DNA of 64,000 nt from JAFMJV01 sp963814315 (GCA_963814315.1 CAWFCG010000003.1:744001-808000), one strand, 5' to 3'; positions 43,369 to 51,700 are shown, counted from the stretch's first letter. Notes: generated by a model from the letters alone, not told the origin. A program made the numbers and translations.

Positions 43369-43454
43369 GCGGAAGTGGTGAAACGGCAGACACGCTGGCC
43401 TTAGGAGCCAGTGCCCGAGAGGGCGTGGGGGTTCGAGTCCCCCCTTCCGCACCA
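43369..43454 (+). tRNA. tRNA-Leu (anticodon UAG), CCA encoded
   Basis: GCGGAAG (43369-43375) pairs with CTTCCGC (ending 43450), followed by discriminator A and encoded CCA. The anticodon stem is CTGGC/GCCAG with loop CTTAGGA, so the anticodon is TAG. A class II variable arm (TGCCCGAGAGGGCGT) and the GGTTCGAGTCC T-arm are present. It points away from tig. Confidence 0.95.
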
Positions 43455-44374
43455 GCTGACGATCAAAACGGGCGACACGATCGGCGCAGGCACGGGTTCC
43501 AACACCTACGTGAGGCTCCACGGCAGCCTTGCCGACTCGGACGAGTACCGACTCAACGGGCTGACCAGCGGGAATGCCTTCGAGAGGAACGACACCGACC
43601 ACGTGACGCTGGCCGGCCTCGACCTCGGTCGTATCTGGAAGATCGATCTCCGGAGTGACGGCGCGTACTCGGGCTCCGACTGGCGGCTCAACTGGATCGC
43701 GGTCACCCCGTCCGACTCGAGCATCCGCGAGTCTGTGTTCGACTTCTATCGATGGTGTGACGGCTGCTCCAATTCCAAGACCGCGAACGATTGGGGCACG
43801 ACGGCGTGGGTCGCTGATCACCCGGGCAAGAGTTTCTCGGACCGGTCGATGTTCGACATCGGCGTGTATGCCACCTCTACTCGGGCGGCTCGCGATATAC
43901 GCTCGCGATCACGCACCGGGTGAAGGACCAGATCCAGGCCTCGCGCCAAGTCACGGACTCCACCAAGCTCAGTGCCAAGGTCGGGTGGAAGTCGCCGGCG
44001 ACCGCACTCGGTCCTTCTCAGCCGAGTTCGCCAGCGAGTGGCAGTCGACGGTCAACACTGCGAAGGCACAGCTCTCCGAGGAAGAGCTCACTCTGGCCGC
44101 CGCACAGCAACGGTGGGTCCCCAAGAAGACGCTCTGGCTCTGCAAGGTGGCTTGGCGTTCCGAATGGGACGTAGGCATGCTCGACGCTGGGGACACCGCC
44201 GGGGTGCGGTGGCTTAGCACACAGCCGAAACAAAAGTGGTTCACCAACGTGACCCTGCGATTCGGGGACAAGGTTCCCAAGCAGTGGAGGGCCTGGGTCC
44301 GAGCGAACCTCCGCGAGTACGTGCCACCGAAAGCCAGACACACCAAAGGCCCGTTCAAGCTGCATCGGCCATGA
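43455..44374 (+). pseudogene. PLAT/LH2-domain protein lacking its start, two frameshifts
   Basis: Coding sequence begins immediately after the tRNA CCA, with no start codon. LTIKTGDTIGAGTGSNTYVR, FERNDTDHVTLAGLDLGRIW and SDWRLNWIAVTPSD match a PLAT (lipoxygenase homology) domain, which usually binds membranes or partner proteins. The frame shifts near 43876 (continuing YTLAITHRVKDQIQASRQ) and near 43982, where one missing G in GGTCGGGTGG restores VEVAGDRTRSFSAEF. It then runs to the stop at 44374 (WVRANLREYVPPKARHTKGP). The second half is not recognised. Whether the shifts are decay or sequence error is unclear, but the missing 5' end is real in this sequence. Confidence 0.6.
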
Positions 44375-44502
44375 TCTCGTCGGCGCCGAGGGCTGAGGCT
44401 CCGCACGATAGCCAAGGGCGGCGATCCGGTCAGCACGACTGGCGTCGCCGCCTCCGTCCCTGGTGACGTCAGGGAAGGTCCGGATCTGGATCGATCGAGG
44501 CT

Positions 44503-45075
44503 CTAGTCGCGGGCCTGCTTCCTGTCCAGTGCACGATCTTTCTCGGCTTCCATGAGCCGCCGCACCATCACGCGGGCCCCGGCGGTGCCCAGCGGGCCAG
44601 CCACCTTGTCAAAGGTCCGCCAGAACGAGGTGGCACCAGTGGGATCCGGGCGGTACTTGCCCTTCTTCTTCAGGTACTCGGCGAAGTCCTTGTTGAGCGC
44701 CCGCCGCACCTCCGGGTCCTTGGCAACACCGGAGTCCTTGAGCACCTTCTCGATCTCCGGCGGCAGGAGACCCGCATAGGGGTCCGGCCGCGGCTGCGGC
44801 AGGACGCGCCGACCGACCGCGCGCACGACCCGACGGGGACCGCCCACGAGCAGGAAGCCGGTACCGCCGATGAGCGCCGCGGACTTGACCGGGTTGCGAC
44901 GGATCTTGGCGGGCACGTCCACCGCTGACTTCGTGGCGCTCACCAAGTCGTCAAGCGACCTCGATACGCCCTGTCGCGCGCTCCCAAGCTGCTCCAGCGC
45001 CGCAACGACGTCAGGTGCCAGCTTGCGCTCTGGCTTGAGTGGGTCGATTTTCGGCTCAGTCATCGGCTCAGTCAT
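44503..45075 (-). CDS. Uncharacterised membrane-associated protein
   Basis: 190 residues. It begins MTEPMTEPKIDPLKPERKLA, with an amphipathic helical region (LEQLGSARQGVSRSLDDLVS, ATKSAVDVPAKIRRNPVKSA). One short hydrophobic Gly-rich segment follows (AALIGGTGFLLVGG), and the rest is basic and Pro-rich. The pattern resembles DUF3618-like proteins, which often sit beside holin-like proteins, but the match is weak. Its ATG overlaps the stop of the upstream membrane-protein gene, so the two are cotranslated. The function is unknown. Confidence 0.65.
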   Translation of the reverse strand: MTEPMTEPKIDPLKPERKLAPDVVAALEQLGSARQGVSRSLDDLVSATKSAVDVPAKIRRNPVKSAALIGGTGFLLVGGPRRVVRAVGRRVLPQPRPDPYAGLLPPEIEKVLKDSGVAKDPEVRRALNKDFAEYLKKKGKYRPDPTGATSFWRTFDKVAGPLGTAGARVMVRRLMEAEKDRALDRKQARD

Positions 45076-45956
45076 CGGCTCAGGAACCCCTTCTTCTGGC
45101 GCTCGAACTCCTCCACCAGGAAGTCCTTGGTCTCACTGAACGAGTCGATCGATGCCTGAGGGATGAGATTCGCATAGCGAGCCTCGGTATCGAAGCCAGC
45201 TCGCTTGGCCAGCAATGCTCCAACCACGATCCAGGTGATCAGCCCGATGGCGATGGCCATGCCCACCACGCCGTCGGGCGCGTCGTATCGCGTGGACGCG
45301 TAGATGGCGCCCACGAACCCACCCGCCGCGGCCGCGGCCAGCACAGCGCCGCCAAGACGGTTGCCGCGGAGCTTGGCGCGCCAGCCCGCGATGGCCGCCA
45401 GCCCAGCCAGTGTGAGCGCGCCGATGATGAGGCCGATGAGGGTGGGCACCCACTCGGAACCGACCGGCAGGTCTTCAGCTGGAACCTGGTCGCCGAAGAG
45501 ACGAGCCGCCCATTCGGCGCTCTCGTTGCCGACGTTGGTGATGAGCAACAGGCTCAACACCACAGTCACGACGAGCCCGACGACAGCACCCATGGCGTAG
45601 CGTCGGACCTTGCCACCGGCCAGATCGATGGCCACGAAACCGATGAGACACGCGCCGAGCAGCGTGCCGTGGATGATGCCCCAGCCCATGGAGCCGAAGA
45701 GCCACTGGCCCAGGAAGAGGAAGCTGCCGACGTAGAGCAGGATGCCGGTCAGGACGGCGATGATGAAGGCGGCCAGAGCCAGCCCGACGATGATGCCGAG
45801 TGCCTTGCCGGTGACGGTCAGCTCAGCCCGTAGCAGCGCGATGTGGGCGTCGATCATGCGCATGAAGGCGGCACGAACACCACCGATGGCCTCAGTAACG
45901 CCGGGTTGTGAGGAGTCGTCGGGTGGCACGGGGCCGTCAGGCTCCACGGGCGGCAC
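45072..45956 (-). CDS. Holin-like (Holin-X/superfamily III type) membrane protein
   Basis: 294 residues from GTG 45956. An acidic Pro-rich start is followed by AFMRMIDAHIALLRAELTVT, the helix that precedes the membrane pair in the actinobacterial Holin-X family. Membrane helices follow (GIIVGLALAAFIIAVLTGIL, FLFLGQWLFGSMGWGIIHGT, and AMGAVVGLVVTVVLSLLLIT). The C-terminal half has more helices and a soluble tail (FSETKDFLVEEFERQKKGFL). Such proteins are chromosomal despite the phage name. It is cotranscribed with the 44503 gene. No better start codon is seen upstream in frame before a stop. Confidence 0.6.
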   Translation of the reverse strand: MPPVEPDGPVPPDDSSQPGVTEAIGGVRAAFMRMIDAHIALLRAELTVTGKALGIIVGLALAAFIIAVLTGILLYVGSFLFLGQWLFGSMGWGIIHGTLLGACLIGFVAIDLAGGKVRRYAMGAVVGLVVTVVLSLLLITNVGNESAEWAARLFGDQVPAEDLPVGSEWVPTLIGLIIGALTLAGLAAIAGWRAKLRGNRLGGAVLAAAAAGGFVGAIYASTRYDAPDGVVGMAIAIGLITWIVVGALLAKRAGFDTEARYANLIPQASIDSFSETKDFLVEEFERQKKGFLSR

Positions 45957-46204
45957 CTCGGTCTCTGGCGGAGTCGCGTCAGCCTCGGGCGCAGTTCCGT
46001 CCGCCTCGAGCGGAGTCGCGTCAGCGTCGAGCGGCGGCTCGACAGCGTCGGGTCGCGTGGCGTCCTTGGAATCCGGAATGTCGGTCAGTGTCAGCCTCGT
46101 CTGCTGGTCGGATGATGTGGGGGTCGAACGTCACCCCCGGGATGCCCGACCAGCATACCCGAGGAGGTCGTGCGTGGACCTATCGAATGAACTCCAACGT
46201 ATAA

Positions 46205-46226
46205 GACCCGACCTTGCGGCCGGGCC
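46205..46226 (-). terminator. Probable groEL terminator (second hairpin)
   Basis: On the minus strand GGCCCGGCC, a GCAA tetraloop and GGTCGGGTC form a 9-bp stem allowing two G-U pairs, followed by TTATA. It lies 45 bases after the groEL stop. Confidence 0.5.
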
Positions 46227-46241
46227 TCATACCTATCTGGT

Positions 46242-46260
46242 ACGGAGCGACATGCTCCGT
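46242..46260 (-). terminator. Hairpin just downstream of groEL
   Basis: ACGGAGC and GCTCCGT form a perfect 7-bp stem with a five-base loop, 11 bases after the groEL stop. No U-run follows. It may protect or process the 3' end rather than terminate. Confidence 0.4.
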
Positions 46261-46271
46261 GATGCTGTCGG

Positions 46272-47924
46272 CTAGAAGCCGCCCATGCCACCCATGCCGT
46301 CCATACCACCGGGCGGCATCCCGCCGCCGGCCTCAGGCTCCGGCTTGTCCGTGATCATGGCCTCCGTGGTGAGGACCATGGCCGCGATCGACGCTGCGTT
46401 CTCAACCGCCGACCGGGTCACCTTGGCCGGGTCGATGATGCCCGCTGCGACCATGTCGACATATTCACCAGTAAGGACGTTGAAGCCGATCTTGTCGGAC
46501 TTCTTCTCCGCCTGGGCGCGACGGATGTTCTCCAGCACGACCGAGCCATCCATGCCGGCGTTGGAGGCCAGCTTCTTCACCGGCACCTCCAGGGCACGAC
46601 TGACGATCGTCACACCGGTCGCAGCGTCACCCTCGAGCTTGATCTTGCTGAGTGCCTTCTGAGCGTTCAGCAGGGCCACGCCACCACCCGGCACAAGACC
46701 CTCTTCCAACGCGGATCGCGTAGCAGAGAGGGCGTCCTCGACGCGGTGCTTCTTCTCCTTGAGCTCGACCTCCGTGCCGGCACCGACCTTGATGATGGCG
46801 ACGCCGCCGGCCATCTTGGCCAGCCGCTCCTGGAGCTTCTCGCGGTCGTAGTCGGAGGTGGTCTCCTCGATCTGCGCCTTGATCTGGCTCATGCGACCCG
46901 CGATGGCCTTGGCGTCACCCTTGCCCTCGACGATGGTCGTGTTGTCCTTGTTAGCCACCACTCGGCGACAGACACCGAGATCGCCCAGTTCGACCGAGTC
47001 GAGCTTGCGGCCGATTTCCTCGCTGATGACGCTGCCACCGGTCACGGTGGCGATGTCGCGCAGCATCTCCTTGCGGCGATCGCCGAAGCCGGGCGCCTTG
47101 ACGGCCAGCACGTTGACGATGCCGCGGAGCTTGTTGACGACCAGCGTGGCGAGGGCTTCGCCATCGACATCTTCCGCCACGATGAGGAGGTCCTTGCGCC
47201 CGGTGGCGATGACCTTTTCCAGGGCCGGAACGATGTCAGCGATGGCACTGATCTTTTTGTCGGTGATGAGGATGTGGGCTTCGTCGAGCACCGCCTCCAT
47301 GCGGTTGGCGTCCGTCACGAAGTAGGGGCTGATGTAGCCGCGATCGAACTGCATGCCCTCGACGAACTCGGTCTCGAAGGCCATGGTGCGGCTTTCCTCG
47401 ACCGTGATGACGCCGTCCTTACCAGTCTTGTCGAAGACGTCTGCGATGAGATCGCCGATCTCCTGGTCCCCGGCACTGATGGCCGCCACCTGGGCGATCT
47501 CATCGTGGCCGGCGACCGGCACGGCGGCCTTGCGGATGGCCTCTGACAGCGCCTTCTCCGCCGCGTCGATACCGATCTTCATCTGCATCGGGTTGGCGCC
47601 GGCAGCCACGTTCTTCAGACCCTCGGTGACGATGGCCTGCGCGAGGACGGTGGCCGTTGTGGTGCCATCACCGGCGACATCCTCGGTCTTGGTGGCAGCC
47701 TCCTTCAGGAGCTGTGCACCCATGTTCTCGAATGGATCATCGAGCTCGATGTCCCGGGCCACCGTGACGCCATCATGCGTGACGGTGGGTGCGCCGTACT
47801 TCTTGTCCAGCGCGACGTTACGGCCCTTGGGGCCAAGCGTGGTGCTGACCGCGTTGGCGAGCTTGTCGATGCCGATCTTCAGGCTAGCGCGAGCCTGTTC
47901 GTCGTAGGAGATGAGCTTGGCCAT
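46272..47924 (-). CDS. groL: Chaperonin GroEL (Hsp60)
   Basis: 550 residues from ATG 47924. Family blocks are complete: KLANAVSTTLGPKGRNVALD, TVTHDGVTVARDIELDDPFE, VAGDGTTTATVLAQAIVTEG, YISPYFVTDANRMEAVLDEA and EGLVPGGGVALLNAQKAL. The Gly-Met-rich C-terminal tail (GGMPPGGMDGMGGMGGF) is also present. It forms the double-ring protein-folding chamber. No groES is found next to it; the co-chaperonin must be elsewhere in the genome. A CIRCE element lies about 120 bases upstream, so heat-shock control by HrcA is expected. Confidence 0.98.
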   Translation of the reverse strand: MAKLISYDEQARASLKIGIDKLANAVSTTLGPKGRNVALDKKYGAPTVTHDGVTVARDIELDDPFENMGAQLLKEAATKTEDVAGDGTTTATVLAQAIVTEGLKNVAAGANPMQMKIGIDAAEKALSEAIRKAAVPVAGHDEIAQVAAISAGDQEIGDLIADVFDKTGKDGVITVEESRTMAFETEFVEGMQFDRGYISPYFVTDANRMEAVLDEAHILITDKKISAIADIVPALEKVIATGRKDLLIVAEDVDGEALATLVVNKLRGIVNVLAVKAPGFGDRRKEMLRDIATVTGGSVISEEIGRKLDSVELGDLGVCRRVVANKDNTTIVEGKGDAKAIAGRMSQIKAQIEETTSDYDREKLQERLAKMAGGVAIIKVGAGTEVELKEKKHRVEDALSATRSALEEGLVPGGGVALLNAQKALSKIKLEGDAATGVTIVSRALEVPVKKLASNAGMDGSVVLENIRRAQAEKKSDKIGFNVLTGEYVDMVAAGIIDPAKVTRSAVENAASIAAMVLTTEAMITDKPEPEAGGGMPPGGMDGMGGMGGF

Positions 47925-48042
47925 CTTGCCTCCCTATGGTTTGGTGTCGCGCCGCTCCGCCTCGCGTATTGACGCATGCTGGCGACGGTTCGCGTCTGTC
48001 TGGTGACCCCTCTACAGCGGCCGGTCGGACGCTGTGCGGTGG

Positions 48043-48069
48043 TTAGCACTCTCAGGCATAGAGTGATAA
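48043..48069 (-). promoter_or_regulatory. CIRCE element (HrcA operator)
   Basis: TTAGCACTC, nine bases, GAGTGATAA. The left arm is perfect and the right arm differs at one position from the consensus GAGTGCTAA. It lies between the groEL promoter and gene. Confidence 0.88.
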
Positions 48070-48092
48070 CACAAACGACCCGGCCACGTCAA
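48064..48092 (-). promoter_or_regulatory. Candidate groEL promoter
   Basis: On the minus strand TTGACG (48092-48087), 17 bases, then TTATCA (48069-48064). The weak -10 overlaps the CIRCE arm, as expected for repression by HrcA. Confidence 0.5.
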
Positions 48093-48133
48093 ATGCCACC
48101 ACCCACCAGCGCGGCCCACGAGCGCGCGGCCTG

Positions 48134-48260
48134 ACCCACCGGACGGGTCATCCGTCGGAGCAGGGCCCCCTGGTCCGACGCTTCACCCACCGGACGGGTC
48201 ATCCGGCGGAGCAGGGCCTCCGGCTCGGCTATCTCACCCGCGCCGCGAGTGAGGTCGACT
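48134..48260 (+). repeat. 51-bp palindromic repeat, left cluster (2 full plus 1 partial unit)
   Basis: Units start at 48134, 48185 and 48236, exactly 51 bases apart. The core is ACCCACCGGACGGGTCATCC, then GNCGGAGCAGGG. TGACCC/GGGTCA forms one inverted repeat and TCCGNCGGA a second. The third unit keeps only its first bases (ACCCG). Confidence 0.8.
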
Positions 48261-48361
48261 AGGGCGCCGGCCAGACCATGGCTCGGGTGTCGAGTTCGGT
48301 CATCGCCGCAAGAATCCACCTGCCGCGTCGTACGACGAGAAACTGGATCGAGGAGGTCCTT

Positions 48362-48628
48362 GTGCCGACACTTCACACCGAGGCGGGCTACATCTTCGAG
48401 ATGGTCATGTTCGACTGCCAGGAGCGGCGGCACGCCTATGTGCGAGGCAACGGCAAGAGCGGTGCGAAGGTCTGGCTGGAGCCGCGCATCGAGGTCGCCT
48501 CGCCGGGCCGCAACAATCCGCACGAAGTGCGACAGATCGAGCGGATCATCAAGGAGAACCTCGCCAAGATGGTCGCCAAGTGGGACGAGGAATGCGCTCG
48601 AGTGGAAGCGGAAGGGAACGTACGATGA
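48362..48628 (+). CDS. DUF4160 family protein
   Basis: A GTG at 48362 preceded by GAGGAGG gives 88 residues. The DUF4160 pattern is seen: a short N-terminal strand with FEMVMFDCQERRHAYVRGNG, KSGAKVWLEPRIEVA, and the C-terminal helix EVRQIERIIKENLAKMVAKW. DUF4160 genes are typically paired with DUF2442 genes, in a layout like toxin-antitoxin modules, though toxicity of this family is not firmly shown. A longer frame from 48278 adds a basic stretch with no similarity. The next gene starts inside its stop codon. Confidence 0.8.
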   Translation: MPTLHTEAGYIFEMVMFDCQERRHAYVRGNGKSGAKVWLEPRIEVASPGRNNPHEVRQIERIIKENLAKMVAKWDEECARVEAEGNVR

Positions 48629-48900
48629 TCCAGGCAGCAGTCGTCCGCGATGTGCGAGTCGATGACGCCCTGATCACCTTTGTCCTTGCTGACGGCCGGG
48701 AGGTCGGCGCTCCGACGAAGTGGTCTCGCCGCCTGTCCGCCGCGAGCAGCGCCCAGCGCGCCAACTTCCAGATCGAGCCGGAGGGCCTCATCGTCGCGTG
48801 GCCAAATCTCGACGAGCACATCGGCGTCTGGACCCTGCTCGGCGTCTCGGAGGACGACGCGATGGCCGCGGTCGGCCTCAAGGTCGTTCAGGCCGCCTAA
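48625..48900 (+). CDS. DUF2442 family protein
   Basis: ATG 48625 overlaps the DUF4160 stop (ATGA). The 91-residue protein reads VRVDDALITFVLADGREVGA, PTKWSRRLSAASSAQRANFQ and IEPEGLIVAWPNLDEHIGVW, which is the DUF2442 pattern (a small beta-rich protein ending in helices). The partner role is presumed antitoxin-like or regulatory. A degenerate copy of the 51-bp repeat begins 24 bases after its stop, and another repeat cluster lies just upstream of the pair. Confidence 0.8.
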   Translation: MIQAAVVRDVRVDDALITFVLADGREVGAPTKWSRRLSAASSAQRANFQIEPEGLIVAWPNLDEHIGVWTLLGVSEDDAMAAVGLKVVQAA

Positions 48901-48924
48901 CCGCGAGCTCGTGCAGCGTCTCCA

Positions 48925-49179
48925 GGGCCGCCGGACGGGTATCGGACGGAGCATGGCCCCTCGCTCCGACGTTTCGCCCACCGGGTGGGTCATCCGGCGG
49001 AGCAGCACCCCTCGCTCCGACGTTTCGCCCACCGGGTGGGTCATCCGGCGGAGCAGCACCCCTCGCTCCGACGTTTCGCCCACCGGGTGGGTCATCCGGC
49101 GGAGCAGCACCCCTCGCTCCGACGTTTCGCCCACCGGGTGGGTCATACGGCGGCTCTGTGCGTCCCACGCCGTGCCCAT
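48925..49179 (+). repeat. 51-bp palindromic repeat, right cluster (5 units)
   Basis: Units start at 48925 (degenerate), 48976, 49027, 49078 and 49129 (3' end altered). The central units are identical. The core is CCCACCGGGTGGGTCATCC, then GGCGGAGCAGC, then a CTCGCTCCGACGTTTC spacer. CCCAC/GTGGG is the hairpin arm here, where the left cluster has TGACCC/GGGTCA. Confidence 0.88.
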
Positions 49180-49218
49180 GAGGTTCGCCGCTGGGATACC
49201 ACGGTAGACTCGGAGTCG

Positions 49219-50400
49219 ATGTCACGACCCACCGGATCACCTGCCCCACCGCTGATCGCCAACGCCGAGATGCTGGCCATCGGCGCCGAACTGCTCATCG
49301 GTGAGACGCGCGACACCAACAGCGGCGACATCGCTCGCGAGCTGACGGCACTCGGCGTAGACGTGTTGCGCATGTGTCAGCTGCCCGATGATCTCGAAGT
49401 GGTCTGCCGCGAGCTCCGCGATGCGCTCGATCGTGCGGACCTGGTGGTTACCAGCGGTGGCTTGGGGCCCACACCCGATGACCTGACCCGCGAATCGATC
49501 GCCGCTGTGCTGGGTGAGGAACCCTTCGTGGACCCGACCCTGGAGGCGTGGCTGCGCGACCTGTGGGCCAAGCGTGGATTGCCGTTCTCCGACGTCAATC
49601 TCAAGCAGGCCTGGCTCATCCGCGACGCGGAAGCATTGCCCAACCCCAACGGCACCGCGCCGGGCTGGTGGATCGAGCGAGACGGCAAGGTCATCATCGC
49701 GCTGCCCGGTCCACCGCGTGAGCTGCAACCGATGTGGCACGACCACGCCCTCCCCCGCCTGCAGGCCAGAGGTCTGGGGATCGACCGAGCGGCCGTGACC
49801 CTTCATCTCACCGGCATCGGTGAATCGGCCCTTGTCGACGTGGTCGGCAAGGAGTTGCTGGAGGCCGCCAACCCCCGCCTGGCGACATACGCGAGGCCGG
49901 ACTTCGTGGACTTGCGCGTGAGCGCCATCTCTGAGAGCGGACACAGCGCTGCCGAGTTGGTCGATGATGCTATCGCTGCCCTCAGCCCGCGCCTCGACCC
50001 GTTCGTCTTCGGCCGCAACGACGACGACTGGAGTGTCGTCCTGGCTACTCGCCTTGGCGGTCGAAGGGTCGCCACCATCGAGGTCGGGACCGGCGGCTAC
50101 CTCGCCATGCTCCTGGGCGCCTCTCCGTTCCTGCTGCACGCGGAACAGGAGGCCGGGACGGACGCCGACGCTGCCACGTTGGCTGACGATGTGCGCCGAC
50201 GGTCAGGTGCGGATATCGGCCTCGCCGCGGTGGCGCACGCAGACGGCGATGACATGCAGGTCGACATCGGCCTCAGCATGGGAGAGCCTGCGACGAGCGT
50301 CACGCGGACGGCGTTCCGTGGTGGCGACGCCGGACGACGACGCTCGGCAAACGCCGCGATCACCGAGCTATGGAGACACCTGGGCCACCCGCCCGCGTAA
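49219..50400 (+). CDS. CinA-like protein (MoCF-type domain with divergent amidase-like C-terminus)
   Basis: From ATG 49219 the protein has 393 residues. The N-terminal half is clear CinA/COG1058: NAEMLAIGAELLIGETRDTN, DLVVTSGGLGPTPDDLTRES and DGKVIIALPGPPRELQPMWH. The C-terminal half has the length of the CinA nicotinamide-nucleotide amidase domain, but the usual A-E-S-C-T-G-G motif reads RVATIEVGTGGYLAMLLGAS, so the Ser and Cys are gone and amidase activity is doubtful. The enzyme group degrades ADP-ribose and deamidates NMN. An upstream in-frame extension through the repeats is rejected. Confidence 0.85.
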   Translation: MSRPTGSPAPPLIANAEMLAIGAELLIGETRDTNSGDIARELTALGVDVLRMCQLPDDLEVVCRELRDALDRADLVVTSGGLGPTPDDLTRESIAAVLGEEPFVDPTLEAWLRDLWAKRGLPFSDVNLKQAWLIRDAEALPNPNGTAPGWWIERDGKVIIALPGPPRELQPMWHDHALPRLQARGLGIDRAAVTLHLTGIGESALVDVVGKELLEAANPRLATYARPDFVDLRVSAISESGHSAAELVDDAIAALSPRLDPFVFGRNDDDWSVVLATRLGGRRVATIEVGTGGYLAMLLGASPFLLHAEQEAGTDADAATLADDVRRRSGADIGLAAVAHADGDDMQVDIGLSMGEPATSVTRTAFRGGDAGRRRSANAAITELWRHLGHPPA

Positions 50401-50409
50401 CTCCAGGCC

Positions 50410-51480
50410 TCAGGTGATGGTGAGAACGGGCGCTTCGTTGAGCGTCTGCATGCTCACCCGACCAGCTACCGCGCGAGCGACCTCACGCATGACCTCCGCC
50501 GCAGGGCCGGGTTCACGTTGGGCCACCGCGGGCACACCGGCATCACCACCCTGGCGCACCTTGATGTCCAGCGGGATGCCGCCGAAGTAGTGCACGCCAT
50601 GGGCCTGCGCGAAGCGCTCGGCACCGCCACGCCCGAAGATCTCGGTGGCCTCACCACAGTGCGGACAGATGAAGGCCGTCATATTCTCCACGATGCCCAG
50701 GATGGGGACCGACATGCGCTCGAACATGTTGTAGGCCTTCTCGACGTCGGAGAGCGCCACGTCCTGCGGCGTCGTCACCAACACCGACCCTGTCACCGGC
50801 ACCGACTGCGCCAGCGTCAGCTGCGCATCGGACGTTCCGGGCGGCATGTCCACCACGAGGTAGTCCAGCTCGCCCCAGTCGACGTCGCGCAGGAACTGCT
50901 GGATGGCGCCCCCCACCAGCGGACCACGCCACACGATTGGCTGTCCCGGGGGCACGAAGAACTGGATGGAGATCACTTTCACGCCGTAGCGCTCAAGGGG
51001 CTTGATCTTGCCCTCTGGTGTGGACGAGGGCTGCCCCTCGATGCCCATCATCTGCGGGATGTTGGGGCCAGTGATGTCGGCATCCAGCAGCCCTACCGAA
51101 GCGCCTTCCAGCGCCAGCGAGGTGGCCAGGTTGACCGACACGCTGCTCTTGCCGACGCCACCCTTGCCCGAAGCCACGGCGATGATGTTCTTGACGCCGG
51201 GTACCAGGTTCTCCTCCTGGCGGCCCGGAGTCGCTCGCCGTACCGACGCACCCCAGGTGATATCCACCTTGGTCGCCCCGAGGGGAGCCAGCTTGGCCTC
51301 GATATCGGCCCCGATCTGGTCCTTGAGTGGACAAGCCGGGGTGGTCAGATCGACCTTCAGCGCGACCTCTGATCCGTCGACGTGGATCTCCTTGACCATG
51401 TCCAGGCTGACGATGTCGCGATGCAGCTCCGGATCCTGGACGTTCCGAAGGGCCTCGGTGATGGTGGTGTCGTTGAGCAT
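50410..51480 (-). CDS. Mrp/NBP35-family iron-sulphur carrier ATPase
   Basis: 356 residues. The N-terminal MIP18/DUF59 domain is TITEALRNVQDPELHRDIVS to LTTPACPLKDQIGADIEAKL. The P-loop is IIAVASGKGGVGKSSVSVNL, with the deviant Walker Lys. GLLDADITGPNIPQMMG, VDMPPGTSDAQLTLAQ and the ENMTAFICPHCGEATEIFGR segment with the CxxC pair are all present. The family carries and transfers Fe-S clusters. It is convergent with the CinA-like gene, with 9 bases between stops. Confidence 0.93.
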   Translation of the reverse strand: MLNDTTITEALRNVQDPELHRDIVSLDMVKEIHVDGSEVALKVDLTTPACPLKDQIGADIEAKLAPLGATKVDITWGASVRRATPGRQEENLVPGVKNIIAVASGKGGVGKSSVSVNLATSLALEGASVGLLDADITGPNIPQMMGIEGQPSSTPEGKIKPLERYGVKVISIQFFVPPGQPIVWRGPLVGGAIQQFLRDVDWGELDYLVVDMPPGTSDAQLTLAQSVPVTGSVLVTTPQDVALSDVEKAYNMFERMSVPILGIVENMTAFICPHCGEATEIFGRGGAERFAQAHGVHYFGGIPLDIKVRQGGDAGVPAVAQREPGPAAEVMREVARAVAGRVSMQTLNEAPVLTIT

Positions 51481-51606
51481 GTGGATATCTTAGCCACCGA
51501 GTCGGGATTCCCCCGTCGTCACCATGCCGGACGCTCCACGAGGCCGCCAGCGTCGCGGATGCTGCCCTGGCTGGCGGCGTGGGACACGACTGACGCCGGA
51601 GGAACG

Positions 51607-51639
51607 ACTGACGCCGGGACCAAGGGCCCCGGCGTCAGT
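51607..51639 (-). terminator. Strong hairpin downstream of the aldolase gene
   Basis: ACTGACGCCGGG and CCCGGCGTCAGT form a perfect 12-bp stem with a nine-base loop, 62 bases after the aldolase stop. A further copy of ACTGACGCCGG lies just beside it (51588-51599 region). There is no U-run. Confidence 0.5.
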
Positions 51640-51700
51640 GCTGCTCGACATCGCGCCGCATGGGCGCGTGTTGGCGCAGATAGTAGTGGCTGGACCCGGA

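Larger units (their letters stand above)
45957..46271. other. Intergenic region between the holin-like gene and groEL
   Basis: About 315 bases. The part next to 45956 encodes an in-frame Pro/Asp/Glu-rich extension of the holin-like protein but offers no ATG, GTG or TTG start. The part next to groEL holds two hairpins (46205-46226 and 46242-46260). No gene is seen. Confidence 0.45.

Noticed and set aside
43369..44500. A complete integrated element at tRNA-Leu
   Set aside because: No integrase and no second copy of the tRNA 3' end was found, so only a junction can be claimed.
48436..49179. A minus-strand frame through the repeats encoding repeated RRMTHPVGETSERGVLL
   Set aside because: The 51-bp period keeps any frame open. 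The rest of the frame lies antisense to DUF4160 and DUF2442. The palindromes argue for a DNA or RNA function.
48925..49179. CRISPR array
   Set aside because: The whole 51-bp unit repeats without variable spacers, and no cas gene is present.
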